Shown piece by piece: positions 16,472 to 24,608 of a DNA stretch of 64,000 bases. Source of the stretch: Pseudoflavonifractor sp902362925 (GTDB lineage Bacteria; Bacillota; Clostridia; Oscillospirales; Oscillospiraceae). The position numbers were made by a program, and so were the translations under genes. The stretch lies in NCBI GenBank assembly GCA_902362925.1, contig CABIYL010000005.1; one strand, written 5' to 3'. Below the pieces are notes generated by a model. The model saw only the letters and a program-made list of their open reading frames with translations, had not been told where the DNA came from and did no database searches. Every line of letters begins with the position of its first letter. The first letter of the stretch is position 1.

Positions 16472-18331
16472 TTGATAGATGCACAGACTTATGACTCAAA
16501 GGACCTGAGATTCAAAACCCCCTACGGCGCCGTCCCCGGCGGCACCGAGGTCACCTTCACCCTCCGCCCTCTCCGCAGCGAGGGCTATTCCCGAGGCGTG
16601 CTCACCGCCCGGCTGGAGTCCTGGGACAACAAGCGCATTGAGGTGCCCATGCTGTGGACCGGCCTGGACGGCGAGCGGGACATGTTCACCGGCTCCATCA
16701 ACACCGACGGCTACATGGGCCTCATCTGGTACTCCTTCCGCCTGGAGCGGCTGGACGGCAAGTCGGGCAGAGAGTCTCAGGAATATCAGCTCACCGTTTA
16801 CGACGAAAACGACAAGGTGCCCCGCTGGTTCGGCGAGGGCATGGCCTATCAGATCTTCCCCGACCGGTTCTGCCGCCTGAGCGTGCCCAATCCCGCCGGT
16901 ATGGTGGGCGGCCGCTGGGTCCACCAGAGCTGGGAGGAGGAGCCGGAGTACCGCCCCGACCAAAATGGAGAGATCCGCAACCGGGACTTCTTCGGCGGCA
17001 GCCTGGCGGGTATCCGCTCCAAGCTGCCCTACCTGCGGGACCTGGGGGTGGAGACCATCTACCTCTGTCCCATCTTTGAGGGCCCGGAGAACCACCGGTA
17101 CGGCGTGGGTGACTACGAGAAGGTGGACCCCATGCTGGGCACCAAGGAGGAGTTCTCCGCCCTGTGCGCGGAGGCCCACGCCATGGGCATGCGGATTATG
17201 CTGGACGGCGTGTTCAACCACACCGCCTTTGTCAGCAAGTACTTCAACGGCGACGGTTCCTACCCCAACGCCGGCGCCTGCCAGGGTCCCCAGTCCCCCT
17301 ACTACGACTGGTTCTGCTTCCAGCAATGGCCCAGCCAGTACACCTCCTGGTGGGGCATCTACTCCCTGCCCACCACCAACAAGAACAGCCACGCCTGGCT
17401 GGAGTACATCACCGGTGAAAACGGCATTATCCGCTCCTGGCTGCGGGCCGGAGCGGACGGCTGGCGGCTGGATGTGGCCGACGAGCTACCCGACCGGGTG
17501 GTGGCCGCCATCCACGACGCTGTCCGTGCGGAGAAGCCCGACGCGGTGATCATCGGCGAGGTGTGGGAGGACGGGTCCAACAAGATTGCCTACAGCGTCC
17601 GCCGCAAGCATATCCTGGGCGGCCACTGCGACGGCCTGATGAATTATCCTTTCCGCACCGCTCTGGTGGACTACCTGCTGGGCGGCGGCGCGGAGCACTT
17701 CCGCAATTCCATGGAGACCCTGCGGGAGAACTACCCGGAGTTTGCCTGGCACTCGGCCATGAACACCCTGGGTACCCACGACACCATGCGTATCCTCACC
17801 CTGCTGGGGGAGAAGAGCGAGCAGCGGGGCCAGAGCCGGGACTGGCGCGCCCACGCCCGGCTCAACGACCACGACCGTGCCCACGGTAAGGCACGGCTGG
17901 CGCTGGGCGCCATGGTGCTCTTTGCCTTCCCCGGCGCGCCCACCGTGTACTACGGGGATGAGGCGGGCATGGAGGGCTTTGAGGACCCCTTCAACCGCCG
18001 TACCTTCCCCTGGGGCCACGAGGACCAGGAGCTGGTGCGCCTGTTCACCGCTCTGGGCGCCGCCCGCAAGACCCGCAAGGCTCTGCGTCGGGGCGATATC
18101 GAGTACGTGGAGGCCGCCGGGCGTGTGCTGGCCTTTACCCGCAGCCTGGACGGGGAGACGGTGCTGTGCGCCGTCAACGCCGGACAGGAGCCCCAGACCG
18201 TGACCCTCCCCTGGGAGGGAACCGCCGTGGACCTGCTGGGCGGCCAGGCAGTGGAGCCGGAGGACGGCGTCCTCACGGTGGAGCTGCCCCCGCTCACCGG
18301 GCGGCTTCTGGCCACACCTGAGAAGAAATAA
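16472..18331 (+). CDS. GH13 alpha-amylase / neopullulanase-type glycoside hydrolase
   Basis: 619 residues from a TTG start (AAGGAT upstream). The N-terminal beta-sandwich (1-120) resembles the starch-binding N domain of neopullulanases. The catalytic barrel (about 125-520) shows YQIFPDRF, the nucleophile Asp334 in GWRLDVADEL, the acid/base Glu363 in IIGEVWED and Asp437 in GTHDTMRI. A C-terminal beta domain follows. There is no signal peptide, so it probably acts in the cytoplasm on imported maltodextrin or cyclodextrin; the exact specificity cannot be read. It is followed by a strong terminator. Confidence 0.92.
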   Translation: MIDAQTYDSKDLRFKTPYGAVPGGTEVTFTLRPLRSEGYSRGVLTARLESWDNKRIEVPMLWTGLDGERDMFTGSINTDGYMGLIWYSFRLERLDGKSGRESQEYQLTVYDENDKVPRWFGEGMAYQIFPDRFCRLSVPNPAGMVGGRWVHQSWEEEPEYRPDQNGEIRNRDFFGGSLAGIRSKLPYLRDLGVETIYLCPIFEGPENHRYGVGDYEKVDPMLGTKEEFSALCAEAHAMGMRIMLDGVFNHTAFVSKYFNGDGSYPNAGACQGPQSPYYDWFCFQQWPSQYTSWWGIYSLPTTNKNSHAWLEYITGENGIIRSWLRAGADGWRLDVADELPDRVVAAIHDAVRAEKPDAVIIGEVWEDGSNKIAYSVRRKHILGGHCDGLMNYPFRTALVDYLLGGGAEHFRNSMETLRENYPEFAWHSAMNTLGTHDTMRILTLLGEKSEQRGQSRDWRAHARLNDHDRAHGKARLALGAMVLFAFPGAPTVYYGDEAGMEGFEDPFNRRTFPWGHEDQELVRLFTALGAARKTRKALRRGDIEYVEAAGRVLAFTRSLDGETVLCAVNAGQEPQTVTLPWEGTAVDLLGGQAVEPEDGVLTVELPPLTGRLLATPEKK

Positions 18332-18360
18332 CACCCGTCTGCCGGACGGGATAGCCGGTT

Positions 18361-18396
18361 CCCCCGCGTCCATGGGCGCGGGGGCGCTGTTTTTTC
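18361..18396 (+). terminator. Terminator after the GH13 gene
   Basis: Stem CCCCCGCG (18361-18368) pairing with CGCGGGGG (18377-18384), followed by GCGCTG and a T-run; a smaller stem (CCCGTC/GACGGG) precedes it. Confidence 0.85.
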
Positions 18397-18491
18397 CGGC
18401 CGCAACCAGCGGTTGACAGAGCGTAAGGGCGGCTTGATTGCGGAAAACAGGCCTTGATGCTAGAATGTGGCCATGAAAGGAAGTGAACGCC

Positions 18492-19373
18492 ATGACACTG
18501 GGACAGAAAATTCAGACACTGCGTCACGATGCCGGGCTCTCTCAGGAGGGCCTGGGAGAAAAGTTAGGGGTATCCCGTCAGGCCATCAGCAAGTGGGAGG
18601 CCGACGGCGCGGTGCCCGAGGTGGACAAGCTCATCGCCCTCTCCCGTCTCTTTGAGGTGAATCTCCACGACCTGCTTCAGGTGGAGGGGACATCCCGGGA
18701 GGAGCCGGAGGAATCAGGGGAGCAGCCTCCGGAGGAAGCGGCGGAGAACCCGCCGGAAAAAGACGAACCGCCCCGGCGGAACGGCCGGTGGTGGAAGGCG
18801 CTGTGCGTGGTGCTGGCTGCGGCGGTGTGTATCCAGGGCGTGGCGCTGTTCCGGCTGAATGAGAAGCTGGAGAAGCAGGGGGATGCGCTCACCGGCCAGG
18901 AGGCCGAAATCCAACAGCTGGAGGAGCTGACGGACAACCTCACCGGACAGCTGAGCAGTCTGGGGCGCCGTATCAGCCAGCTGGAGCAGGCAGACAGCAG
19001 CCAGAACGAGCAGATGGAATCTGAACTGGACCCAACCCTGCCGCTGGTCTCTGACATGGATTTCACCCTCGAGACCACGGAATACGGCACCAAGGCATTG
19101 AAGCTGAGCCTGGTTCCGGCCCAGAGCGTTGTTGGGGTTCATTTCGAGATTACCTGCCCCGGAGGGACGGCCCGCAGCCACCCCTCGTCTCAGCTGGAGG
19201 GCAGCTCGGCCTACACGCTATCCATGATCTGTACCGAGGAGGAGCTCTCTGACGGCTTCACCGTCTCGGCGGTGTTTTGGGAGCGGAGCGGCCGGCAGTA
19301 CACCCAGCCCCTGGTCAAAATCTCCGACATTACAGAGGATGGCTGGAACGCGGAGACCCTGTGGGACCAGTAA
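18492..19373 (+). CDS. Membrane-anchored XRE-family regulator with extracytoplasmic coiled coil
   Basis: 293 residues. The ATG at 18492 is chosen because AAAGGAAG lies 8 bases upstream; the GTG at 18483 overlaps that site. The N-terminal helix-turn-helix (3-62; LSQEGLGEKLGVSRQAISKW) is a classical Cro/CI type. An acidic Glu/Pro linker is followed by one transmembrane helix (about 98-117) and then a coiled coil (about 118-180; QGDALTGQEAEIQQLEEL). A beta-rich C-terminal domain (185-293) would lie outside the cell. This layout suggests a one-component sensor of the envelope; the ligand and targets are unknown. Confidence 0.85.
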   Translation: MTLGQKIQTLRHDAGLSQEGLGEKLGVSRQAISKWEADGAVPEVDKLIALSRLFEVNLHDLLQVEGTSREEPEESGEQPPEEAAENPPEKDEPPRRNGRWWKALCVVLAAAVCIQGVALFRLNEKLEKQGDALTGQEAEIQQLEELTDNLTGQLSSLGRRISQLEQADSSQNEQMESELDPTLPLVSDMDFTLETTEYGTKALKLSLVPAQSVVGVHFEITCPGGTARSHPSSQLEGSSAYTLSMICTEEELSDGFTVSAVFWERSGRQYTQPLVKISDITEDGWNAETLWDQ

Positions 19374-19410
19374 ATACAAAAAGCGCGNNNNNNNNNNNNN
19401 NNNCGCTTTT
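19374..19410. terminator. Bidirectional terminator interrupted by a 16-N assembly gap
   Basis: The sequence reads AAAAAGCGCG, then 16 N (19388-19403), then CGCTTTTTTAC. The flanks are complementary, so the gap covers the loop of a hairpin terminator shared by the convergent genes on each side. Confidence 0.7.
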
Positions 19411-19839
19411 TTACAGCCGCTTGATATTGTCCGAGATGTCGGCCAGGGCCTGGCTGGCCTCCATGTTGTAGGCCTGGCTCAGGGCCAGGTCCCCCAGGGA
19501 GACCATGCCCACCACCTTGTCCCCGTCGGTGACGGGCAGCCGCCGCACCTGGGCGGCCGCCATCATCCGGGAGGCCTCCCGGGCGTCGTCCTCCGGGGAG
19601 ACCACCGCGCAGTTGCGGGACATAATCTCCCGCACCGGGGTGCTGGCCGGGTCCTCCTCCGCCGCCACGCACCGGAGCACAATATCCCGGTCGGTGACAA
19701 TACCCCGGAGCCGTCCGTCGGTCCCGCACACCGGCAGGGAGCCGATGTTGTGCCGGGCCAGAAGCCGGGCCGCCAGGGCCGCCGACTCTCCAGGCGCAAT
19801 GGACACCACGCTGCTGCTCATCAGGTCACGTACCTGCAT
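19411..19839 (-). CDS. Two-CBS-domain protein
   Basis: 142 residues made of a tandem CBS (Bateman) module: the first at about 5-60 (MSSSVVSIAPGESAALAA, then GIVTDRDIV) and the second at about 70-128 (REIMSRNCAVVSPED, then VGMVSLGDLAL). Such modules bind adenine nucleotides. It stands alone, with no enzyme or channel domain fused, and its partner is unknown. The ATG at 19839 has GGTGGA upstream. Confidence 0.92.
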   Translation of the reverse strand: MQVRDLMSSSVVSIAPGESAALAARLLARHNIGSLPVCGTDGRLRGIVTDRDIVLRCVAAEEDPASTPVREIMSRNCAVVSPEDDAREASRMMAAAQVRRLPVTDGDKVVGMVSLGDLALSQAYNMEASQALADISDNIKRL

Positions 19840-19941
19840 ATCAATTCCACCGCTTTCTTCAGGCTGGGCGGCAGGCAGGACCTGCCGCCTTGTTACAGTT
19901 CAGTATAGCCGGAAAAAAGTCCGCTGATACAGCGGCGGCGT

Positions 19942-19980
19942 AAAAAACAGCGGAGCGCCCCAGATTCAGGCGCTCCGCTG
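19942..19980 (-). terminator. Terminator of the recJ-rel-asl-rac-murE-queG operon
   Basis: 12-bp stem CAGCGGAGCGCC (19948-19959) with its complement (19969-19980), followed on the minus strand by TTTTTTA, immediately after the QueG-like stop codon. Confidence 0.92.
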
Positions 19981-19983
19981 CTG

Positions 19984-20820
19984 TTATGTGTTCTCTTTCA
20001 GGGCCAGATTCCGCCGCAGAACGGCGGGACCCCGCCAGGCAAAGGCCCGGTCGCCGTACTTCTCCCGAAAAGTGCGGTTGGTCAGGCCCTCCAGGTCGTC
20101 AGACGTGAGGGAGGAAATCAAATCCTCCCGGAAGTCGGAGATAGGGGACAGCGCCGGATAGACGTTGTAAGGGCACACCCGCTGGCACAGGTCGCAGCCC
20201 CACAGGCACTCCTGGGCGGACAGCAGGGCAGTTTCCTCCGGGGACAGCTCACCCTTCTTCTGGGAGATGTCCGACAGGCAGCGGGAGAGTTGGAAACCCG
20301 CTCCATCCAGCGCGCCGCCCGGACAGGCGGCGGCACATTTTCCGCAGGAGATACACACATTGGAAGGCTCGGATGTGGAAAACTCCAGCGGACAGTCGGT
20401 GAGGATGGTGCCCAGGAATACATAGGATCCCCAGGGGGGCAGGATAAGCAGGCCGTTTTGGCCCCGCAATCCCATGCCGCAGGCCCAGGCCAGCTGCCGC
20501 TCCGGCAGGGGAGAGTTGTCCGCACCGGGCAAAAACGAATATGAAGGGTATTCCTGACGCAGAACATCGCATACCGTATTCAGTTTTTCGGTCAAGACCA
20601 GGTGGTAATCCCGTCCCCGGGCGTAGAGGGACAGGTTGCCGGGTGTGTCCCCGGCGTAGTAGGGGAAGGCGGCCACCAGCACCGCTCTGGGCTTGGGGCA
20701 GAGGGCCAGCGTTTTTTCCACAGCATCATGGGTGAGATGTGGAAGGGCATCCGCCCAGGTGAGCCCACCCCAGGCCGCCGCCCCACAGGCGGCAAAGGCC
20801 CCGTTCAGCTCAGGGATCAT
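19984..20820 (-). CDS. QueG-like epoxyqueuosine reductase family iron-sulfur protein
   Basis: 278 residues from the ATG at 20820, which lies inside the last codons of murE (11-base overlap), indicating coupling. The C-terminal half has two 4Fe-4S clusters of the QueG type: CISCGKCAAACPGG and CLWGCDLCQRVCPYN. The N-terminal half is a corrinoid-binding-like fold (VLVAAFPYYAG, ARGRDYHLVL). QueG reduces epoxyqueuosine to queuosine in tRNA. The protein is shorter than the approximately 380-residue enzymes that have HEAT repeats, and its place after murE is odd, so a different reductive role remains possible. Confidence 0.82.
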   Translation of the reverse strand: MIPELNGAFAACGAAAWGGLTWADALPHLTHDAVEKTLALCPKPRAVLVAAFPYYAGDTPGNLSLYARGRDYHLVLTEKLNTVCDVLRQEYPSYSFLPGADNSPLPERQLAWACGMGLRGQNGLLILPPWGSYVFLGTILTDCPLEFSTSEPSNVCISCGKCAAACPGGALDGAGFQLSRCLSDISQKKGELSPEETALLSAQECLWGCDLCQRVCPYNVYPALSPISDFREDLISSLTSDDLEGLTNRTFREKYGDRAFAWRGPAVLRRNLALKENT

Positions 20821-22324
20821 AGTGCTTGAGGGCCCGTCGGGCCAGCAGGGAGTCGGGCACACAGGGCTCGGGGCCGTTTTTCCGCTTCTGCTGCTGCTCG
20901 GCGCCCTTGCCGGCCAGCACCACCACAGCGGGGGTGTCAGCCTCCAGAATGGCCCGCTCCACCGCCTCCTCCCGGTCGGGGATGACGGTCCAGGTCTTGC
21001 CGAAGGGGGAGATGTATCCGCCGATGTCGGCGCAGATGTCGGGCACCTCCTCGGGGCCGGGGTCGTCCTCGGTAAGGATGATCCGGTCGGCCCAGCGGCC
21101 TGCCGCCTGGCCCATGCCCTCCCGGCGGTCCAGCCCCTTGCCGCCGGTGCAGCCGAAGAGGACGGTCAGCTGCCGTCCGGAGAACTCCCGACGGACGGAG
21201 GACAGCAGCGCCTCCAGGCTCATGCCGTTGTGGGCGTAGTCCACAATGACGGTCAGCTTGCCGTCGGGGGTGTTGAAGGTCTCCATCCGGCCGGGCACGG
21301 TGGCTTCCGCCAGACCGGCGGCCACGGCGGACTCGGGCACACCCAGGGCCTCGGCAGCCGCCACGGCGGCCAGGGCGTTCTCCACGTTGAAGGAGCCGGG
21401 CAGGCCCATGGACAGCTCCCGGGTGTACCGGGGGGTGCGCACCAGGAAGCGGGTGGCGTCCCCGTCCCGGCGGATTTCACTGGCATAGATATCGGCTGTG
21501 GAAAACTTGGTGGAAAATGTGTATATTTTGCTGCAACTCTCTGCGGCGGTCAGGATTCGTTCGGCAAAATCGCTGTCCAGATTTACGCAGGCGGCGGCGC
21601 TTTGACGGAAAATCATCAGCTTGGAGGCGAAATAATCCTCAAAATCCGGGTGTTCCACCGGGCTGATGTGATCTTCCCCGATGTTCAAAAACACGCCCAC
21701 GGAAAATTCCACACCACCGGTGCGGTGGTACTTGAGGGCCTGGCTGGACACCTCCATGGTCAGGTACTCCGCACCGCACTCCGCCGCGTTCCACAGGTGC
21801 CGCTGCAGGTCCAGAGGTTCCGGGGTGGTCAGCTTGGCGGGACGGCGCTCCACGCCGTCATCGGTGATCATGGTGGAGAGAATGGCGCTCTCCCGCTTGC
21901 CCTGGCTCCGCCGCCACTCGTCCAGCATGGACTTGAGGAAGTAGGCCGTGGTGGTCTTGCCCTTGGTGCCGGTGATGCCGGTGATGTGGAGCCGTCCGGA
22001 GGGGTGGTTCCAGGCCCGGTCGGCCAGCAGGGCCATGGAGCGGCGGATGTCGGACACCAGGATACAGGGCAGGGCGCACTCCGGCCAGCGGCGCTCGCTG
22101 ACGTACACAAAAGCGCCCTTTTCCGCCGCGTCCAGCAGGTATTGGGGCTTGAAGGCCGCGCCCTTGCAGATGAACAGGGTGCCGGGCACCACGGTCTGGG
22201 AGTCGCAGGACACCAGCCGCACCTCCCGGGTCAGGTCGGCGTGGAGGGGGGCGGCGTCAGAGAGCAGGCCGTTTTTCAGCAGCAGCTGGTAGTAGTCGCC
22301 CAGAGGAAAGTGGGGACGGGACAA
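20810..22324 (-). CDS. murE: MurE-type UDP-MurNAc-tripeptide synthetase, non-DAP motif
   Basis: 504 residues from a TTG at 22324 (GGAGG 8 bases upstream; a GTG at 22333 overlaps it). Mur ligase features: ATP-binding GITGTKGKTT (116-125), the carbamylated Lys235 in YFASKLMIF, the Asn/Glu/Asp centre and VDYAHNG. MurE adds the third residue to UDP-MurNAc-L-Ala-D-Glu. In DAP-adding enzymes the recognition motif is DNPR; here the corresponding place reads DDPG (420-423), closer to the D(D/N)P(N/A) of Lys-adding MurE. The neighbouring D-Asp-ligase-like and racemase genes agree with a Lys-type wall. It may be the only MurE or a second one; that cannot be judged from the window. Confidence 0.88.
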   Translation of the reverse strand: MSRPHFPLGDYYQLLLKNGLLSDAAPLHADLTREVRLVSCDSQTVVPGTLFICKGAAFKPQYLLDAAEKGAFVYVSERRWPECALPCILVSDIRRSMALLADRAWNHPSGRLHITGITGTKGKTTTAYFLKSMLDEWRRSQGKRESAILSTMITDDGVERRPAKLTTPEPLDLQRHLWNAAECGAEYLTMEVSSQALKYHRTGGVEFSVGVFLNIGEDHISPVEHPDFEDYFASKLMIFRQSAAACVNLDSDFAERILTAAESCSKIYTFSTKFSTADIYASEIRRDGDATRFLVRTPRYTRELSMGLPGSFNVENALAAVAAAEALGVPESAVAAGLAEATVPGRMETFNTPDGKLTVIVDYAHNGMSLEALLSSVRREFSGRQLTVLFGCTGGKGLDRREGMGQAAGRWADRIILTEDDPGPEEVPDICADIGGYISPFGKTWTVIPDREEAVERAILEADTPAVVVLAGKGAEQQQKRKNGPEPCVPDSLLARRALKHYDP

Positions 22325-22349
22325 GGAAAACACCTCCAGAGAGGAAATA

Positions 22350-22372
22350 GCCCCGCTGGGTGCCAGCGGGGC
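22350..22372 (-). terminator. Hairpin between racemase and murE (weak or attenuator-like)
   Basis: Perfect 10-bp GC-rich stem GCCCCGCTGG/CCAGCGGGGC with a 3-base loop in the 75-base gap between the genes. No T-run follows on the minus strand, so it more likely protects or pauses transcripts than terminates. Confidence 0.45.
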
Positions 22373-22399
22373 GGTAAAAGATGTATCGGGGACGGTCTG

Positions 22400-23107
22400 T
22401 CACACCATGCGCAGCTTGTAGCCGCAGTAGGTGATGCACCGCTCGGCCAGAATGTCCATGGCGTCCACGTAGAACTCGGGCAGAGGGTGGTAGGTGCGGT
22501 AGACCGACAGCTCGGTGCAGCCCAGGATGGCCGCGTCGCACCCGGCCTCACGGAGGCAGCGGTCCATAACGGCGAACTTCTCCCGGCTGCCCTTCTCGCC
22601 CTTCTTGATCTCGTCGTAGATGATGCTCATGACCACCTTCTGCACCTCAGGAGGGGGAGAGAAGGCGGTGAGCCCCTGGGCCTCGCACTCCCGCTGGTAC
22701 ACGCCGGTGCGGACGGTGCCGTCGGTGGCCAGGATGCCCACCTTGTGGACACCCGGGTCGGCAGAGAGCACCTTCACCGTCTCCCGCACCATGTGAATGA
22801 TGGGGATGGACAGCTCACCCTGGAGCCGGTCGGCAAAGAAGTGGGAGGTGTTGCAGGGGATGGCGATGGCGGTGCAGCCCACCTGCTCCAGGGTCTTGGC
22901 GTCCTGGAGGAGGCGGCGGTAGCAGCCCTCCGCGTCCCCGCCCAGGATGGCGGAGGTGCGGTCGGGCATGCGGGTGTCGCTGAGGATGACGGTGGGCAGG
23001 TGCTCCTGGTCGCAGGCCGCGTCGGTCCGGTCCAGGATGCGCTGGTAGAAATCCTGGGTGGCCTGGGGGCCCATGCCGCCGAGGATGCCGAGTTTTGCTT
23101 CGTTCAT
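22400..23107 (-). CDS. Aspartate/glutamate racemase family protein
   Basis: 235 residues. The two catalytic cysteines of PLP-independent racemases are present: Cys85 in AIPCNTSH and Cys197 in LGCTELS. The start KLGILGGMGPQATQDFY is typical of aspartate racemase. It would convert L-Asp to D-Asp (or act on Glu). The gene lies 13 bases after a D-aspartate-ligase-like ATP-grasp gene and before murE, which matches the ligase/racemase pair that supplies the D-Asp cross-bridge in Enterococcus faecium and Lactococcus; therefore aspartate is the preferred substrate guess. ATG at 23107 with AGAGGA upstream. Confidence 0.88.
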   Translation of the reverse strand: MNEAKLGILGGMGPQATQDFYQRILDRTDAACDQEHLPTVILSDTRMPDRTSAILGGDAEGCYRRLLQDAKTLEQVGCTAIAIPCNTSHFFADRLQGELSIPIIHMVRETVKVLSADPGVHKVGILATDGTVRTGVYQRECEAQGLTAFSPPPEVQKVVMSIIYDEIKKGEKGSREKFAVMDRCLREAGCDAAILGCTELSVYRTYHPLPEFYVDAMDILAERCITYCGYKLRMV

Positions 23108-23120
23108 ATGGTAAATCCTC

Positions 23121-24332
23121 TCAGTTGGCCTTCTCCATGGAGCTGGCGTACCGCTCCTTGTACCGCCACTGGTCCCGGATGATGCGCAGCTTGTGGATCA
23201 GGTTCCGGTCCGCCTTGTAGAAGAGGGGATTGACCCAGGCGCCGGCGGCGGTGAGGGCCTTCATCTCCTGGTGGTACTTGCTGGGGATGTAGTCATAGGC
23301 CACCTTGGCCGGGATGACCCGCCACAGGTGGCGGTTCTTGGTGACGGTCAGGGGAGCGGGACGGTGGAAAATCCGGTCCTCCACCAGGTACTTGGCCAGA
23401 TTGTGGCCGGCGCCGGTGACATAGTAGTTGCTGCGGCCCTGACGGCAGTTGATCTCAAAAACCTTGAACTTGCCGTCCCGCTGGTCGTACTTCACGTCAA
23501 AATTGGAGAAGCCGGTAAACTTGATGTCCTCCAGGAAGGCACGCAGCTTCTCGCAGAGCTCGGGGGCCTCCTCGGTGATGATGACCGCGTGGTTGCCGAT
23601 GCCGTGGCGGGTGTGCTCCTCCAGCAGCACGTGGCCCATGCACATGAGCTGCACCTTGCCGTCCTCGCCGGAGTAGTTGGTGACCACCCGCATGAAGGAG
23701 TCGTCGCCGGGGATGAAGTCCTGGATGATGAGGGAGTCCTCATAGCCGTGGTTGTAGATGTCGTCGATGACCTGGTCCACCTCTTCCCGGGTCTGGAGCA
23801 CATAGGCCTTCTTCTGGGTGTCAAAGGGGTGGTCCCAGTAGGTGGCGCTCTCAGCGGGCTTGACCACGAAGGGGCCGGAGAAGGGCAGCTGGAAGTCGTG
23901 GCCCTCTCCCTTGTGGTAGACGTAGGTGGCGGGGTGGTCGATGCCGTACCGGTCGCAGAGCTGGTAGAACCGCTCCTTGTGGATCAGGGTCTCCATCAGG
24001 GCCAGGTCAATGTAGGGCGCCACCACGTTCTCGGGGAACTTGGGCAGGTTGACCGCGATGGAGGTCAGGTAGTTGTCACCGCAGCCCAGCACGATGACCT
24101 TCTTGTCGGGGAACTCTTTGGCCACCTCGGTGACGTTCTTCAGCACCACTTCAGGCTCGTCGTTGTGCTGGCACACCCGGTAGTCGATGATATCGCTGCC
24201 GTAGCAGGGGCCGGAGGGATACATGCCGTAGGCCACGGTCTTGACGCCGTAGGCCTCATGGAAGGCACGGGCCATGCTGTACACGTTGATGTCTGCCCCC
24301 AGCAGCAGGGGGACAAAGGGCTGTTGACTCAT
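23121..24332 (-). CDS. ATP-grasp ligase, probable D-aspartate ligase (Asl-like)
   Basis: 403 residues from the ATG at 24332 (AAAGGAAG upstream). The N-terminus VPLLLGADINVYSMARAFHE is characteristic of the D-aspartate ligase / carboxylate-amine ligase group. ATP-grasp landmarks follow: GPFVVKPAES, LIIQDFIPGDDSFMRV and FEINCRQGRSNYYVT with the metal-binding Glu/Asn. Known members attach D-Asp to the epsilon-amino group of L-Lys in peptidoglycan precursors. An adjacent racemase and a MurE support this. Other amino-acid ligase activities of the fold cannot be excluded. Confidence 0.8.
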   Translation of the reverse strand: MSQQPFVPLLLGADINVYSMARAFHEAYGVKTVAYGMYPSGPCYGSDIIDYRVCQHNDEPEVVLKNVTEVAKEFPDKKVIVLGCGDNYLTSIAVNLPKFPENVVAPYIDLALMETLIHKERFYQLCDRYGIDHPATYVYHKGEGHDFQLPFSGPFVVKPAESATYWDHPFDTQKKAYVLQTREEVDQVIDDIYNHGYEDSLIIQDFIPGDDSFMRVVTNYSGEDGKVQLMCMGHVLLEEHTRHGIGNHAVIITEEAPELCEKLRAFLEDIKFTGFSNFDVKYDQRDGKFKVFEINCRQGRSNYYVTGAGHNLAKYLVEDRIFHRPAPLTVTKNRHLWRVIPAKVAYDYIPSKYHQEMKALTAAGAWVNPLFYKADRNLIHKLRIIRDQWRYKERYASSMEKAN

Positions 24333-24376
24333 GTCGAATTACTTCCTTTTAACAAAAATGGATCAGAGGGTGGGGG

Positions 24377-24580
24377 TCAGGCGGGCAGGACATTCAGCTC
24401 CACAAGATACCACGTCTTGTCCCCCGAAGGGGAGAGGGGGGTGAGGCGGACGCCCTCCCAGTGCAGGGCCAGGTATTCCGCCTCCTCGGCGGTGAGGCGC
24501 AGCTCCCGTCGGCGCAGCTCTCCGCCCTGAAAGGCGGAGGACAGGGTTTCCTCCAGGGCGGCAATCTCTATTGTAGTCAT
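24377..24580 (-). CDS. Small conserved-looking protein between rel and the D-Asp ligase
   Basis: 67 residues starting MTTIEIAALEETLSSAF; the ATG at 24580 has AGGAGG at good spacing. The sequence suggests helix-turn-helix-like helices followed by a beta strand (WEGVRLTPLSPSGDKTWYLVELN). No family is recognised. It is packed 28 bases after rel and 44 before the ATP-grasp gene, so it is part of the operon. No function can be inferred. Confidence 0.65.
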   Translation of the reverse strand: MTTIEIAALEETLSSAFQGGELRRRELRLTAEEAEYLALHWEGVRLTPLSPSGDKTWYLVELNVLPA

Positions 24581-24608
24581 ATTCCAGCCTCCTGAGACGG
24601 GAAAGGGG

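Noticed and set aside
18413..18466. TTGACA and TAGAAT before the XRE membrane regulator
   Set aside because: The two elements are 42 bp apart; no proper promoter pairing.
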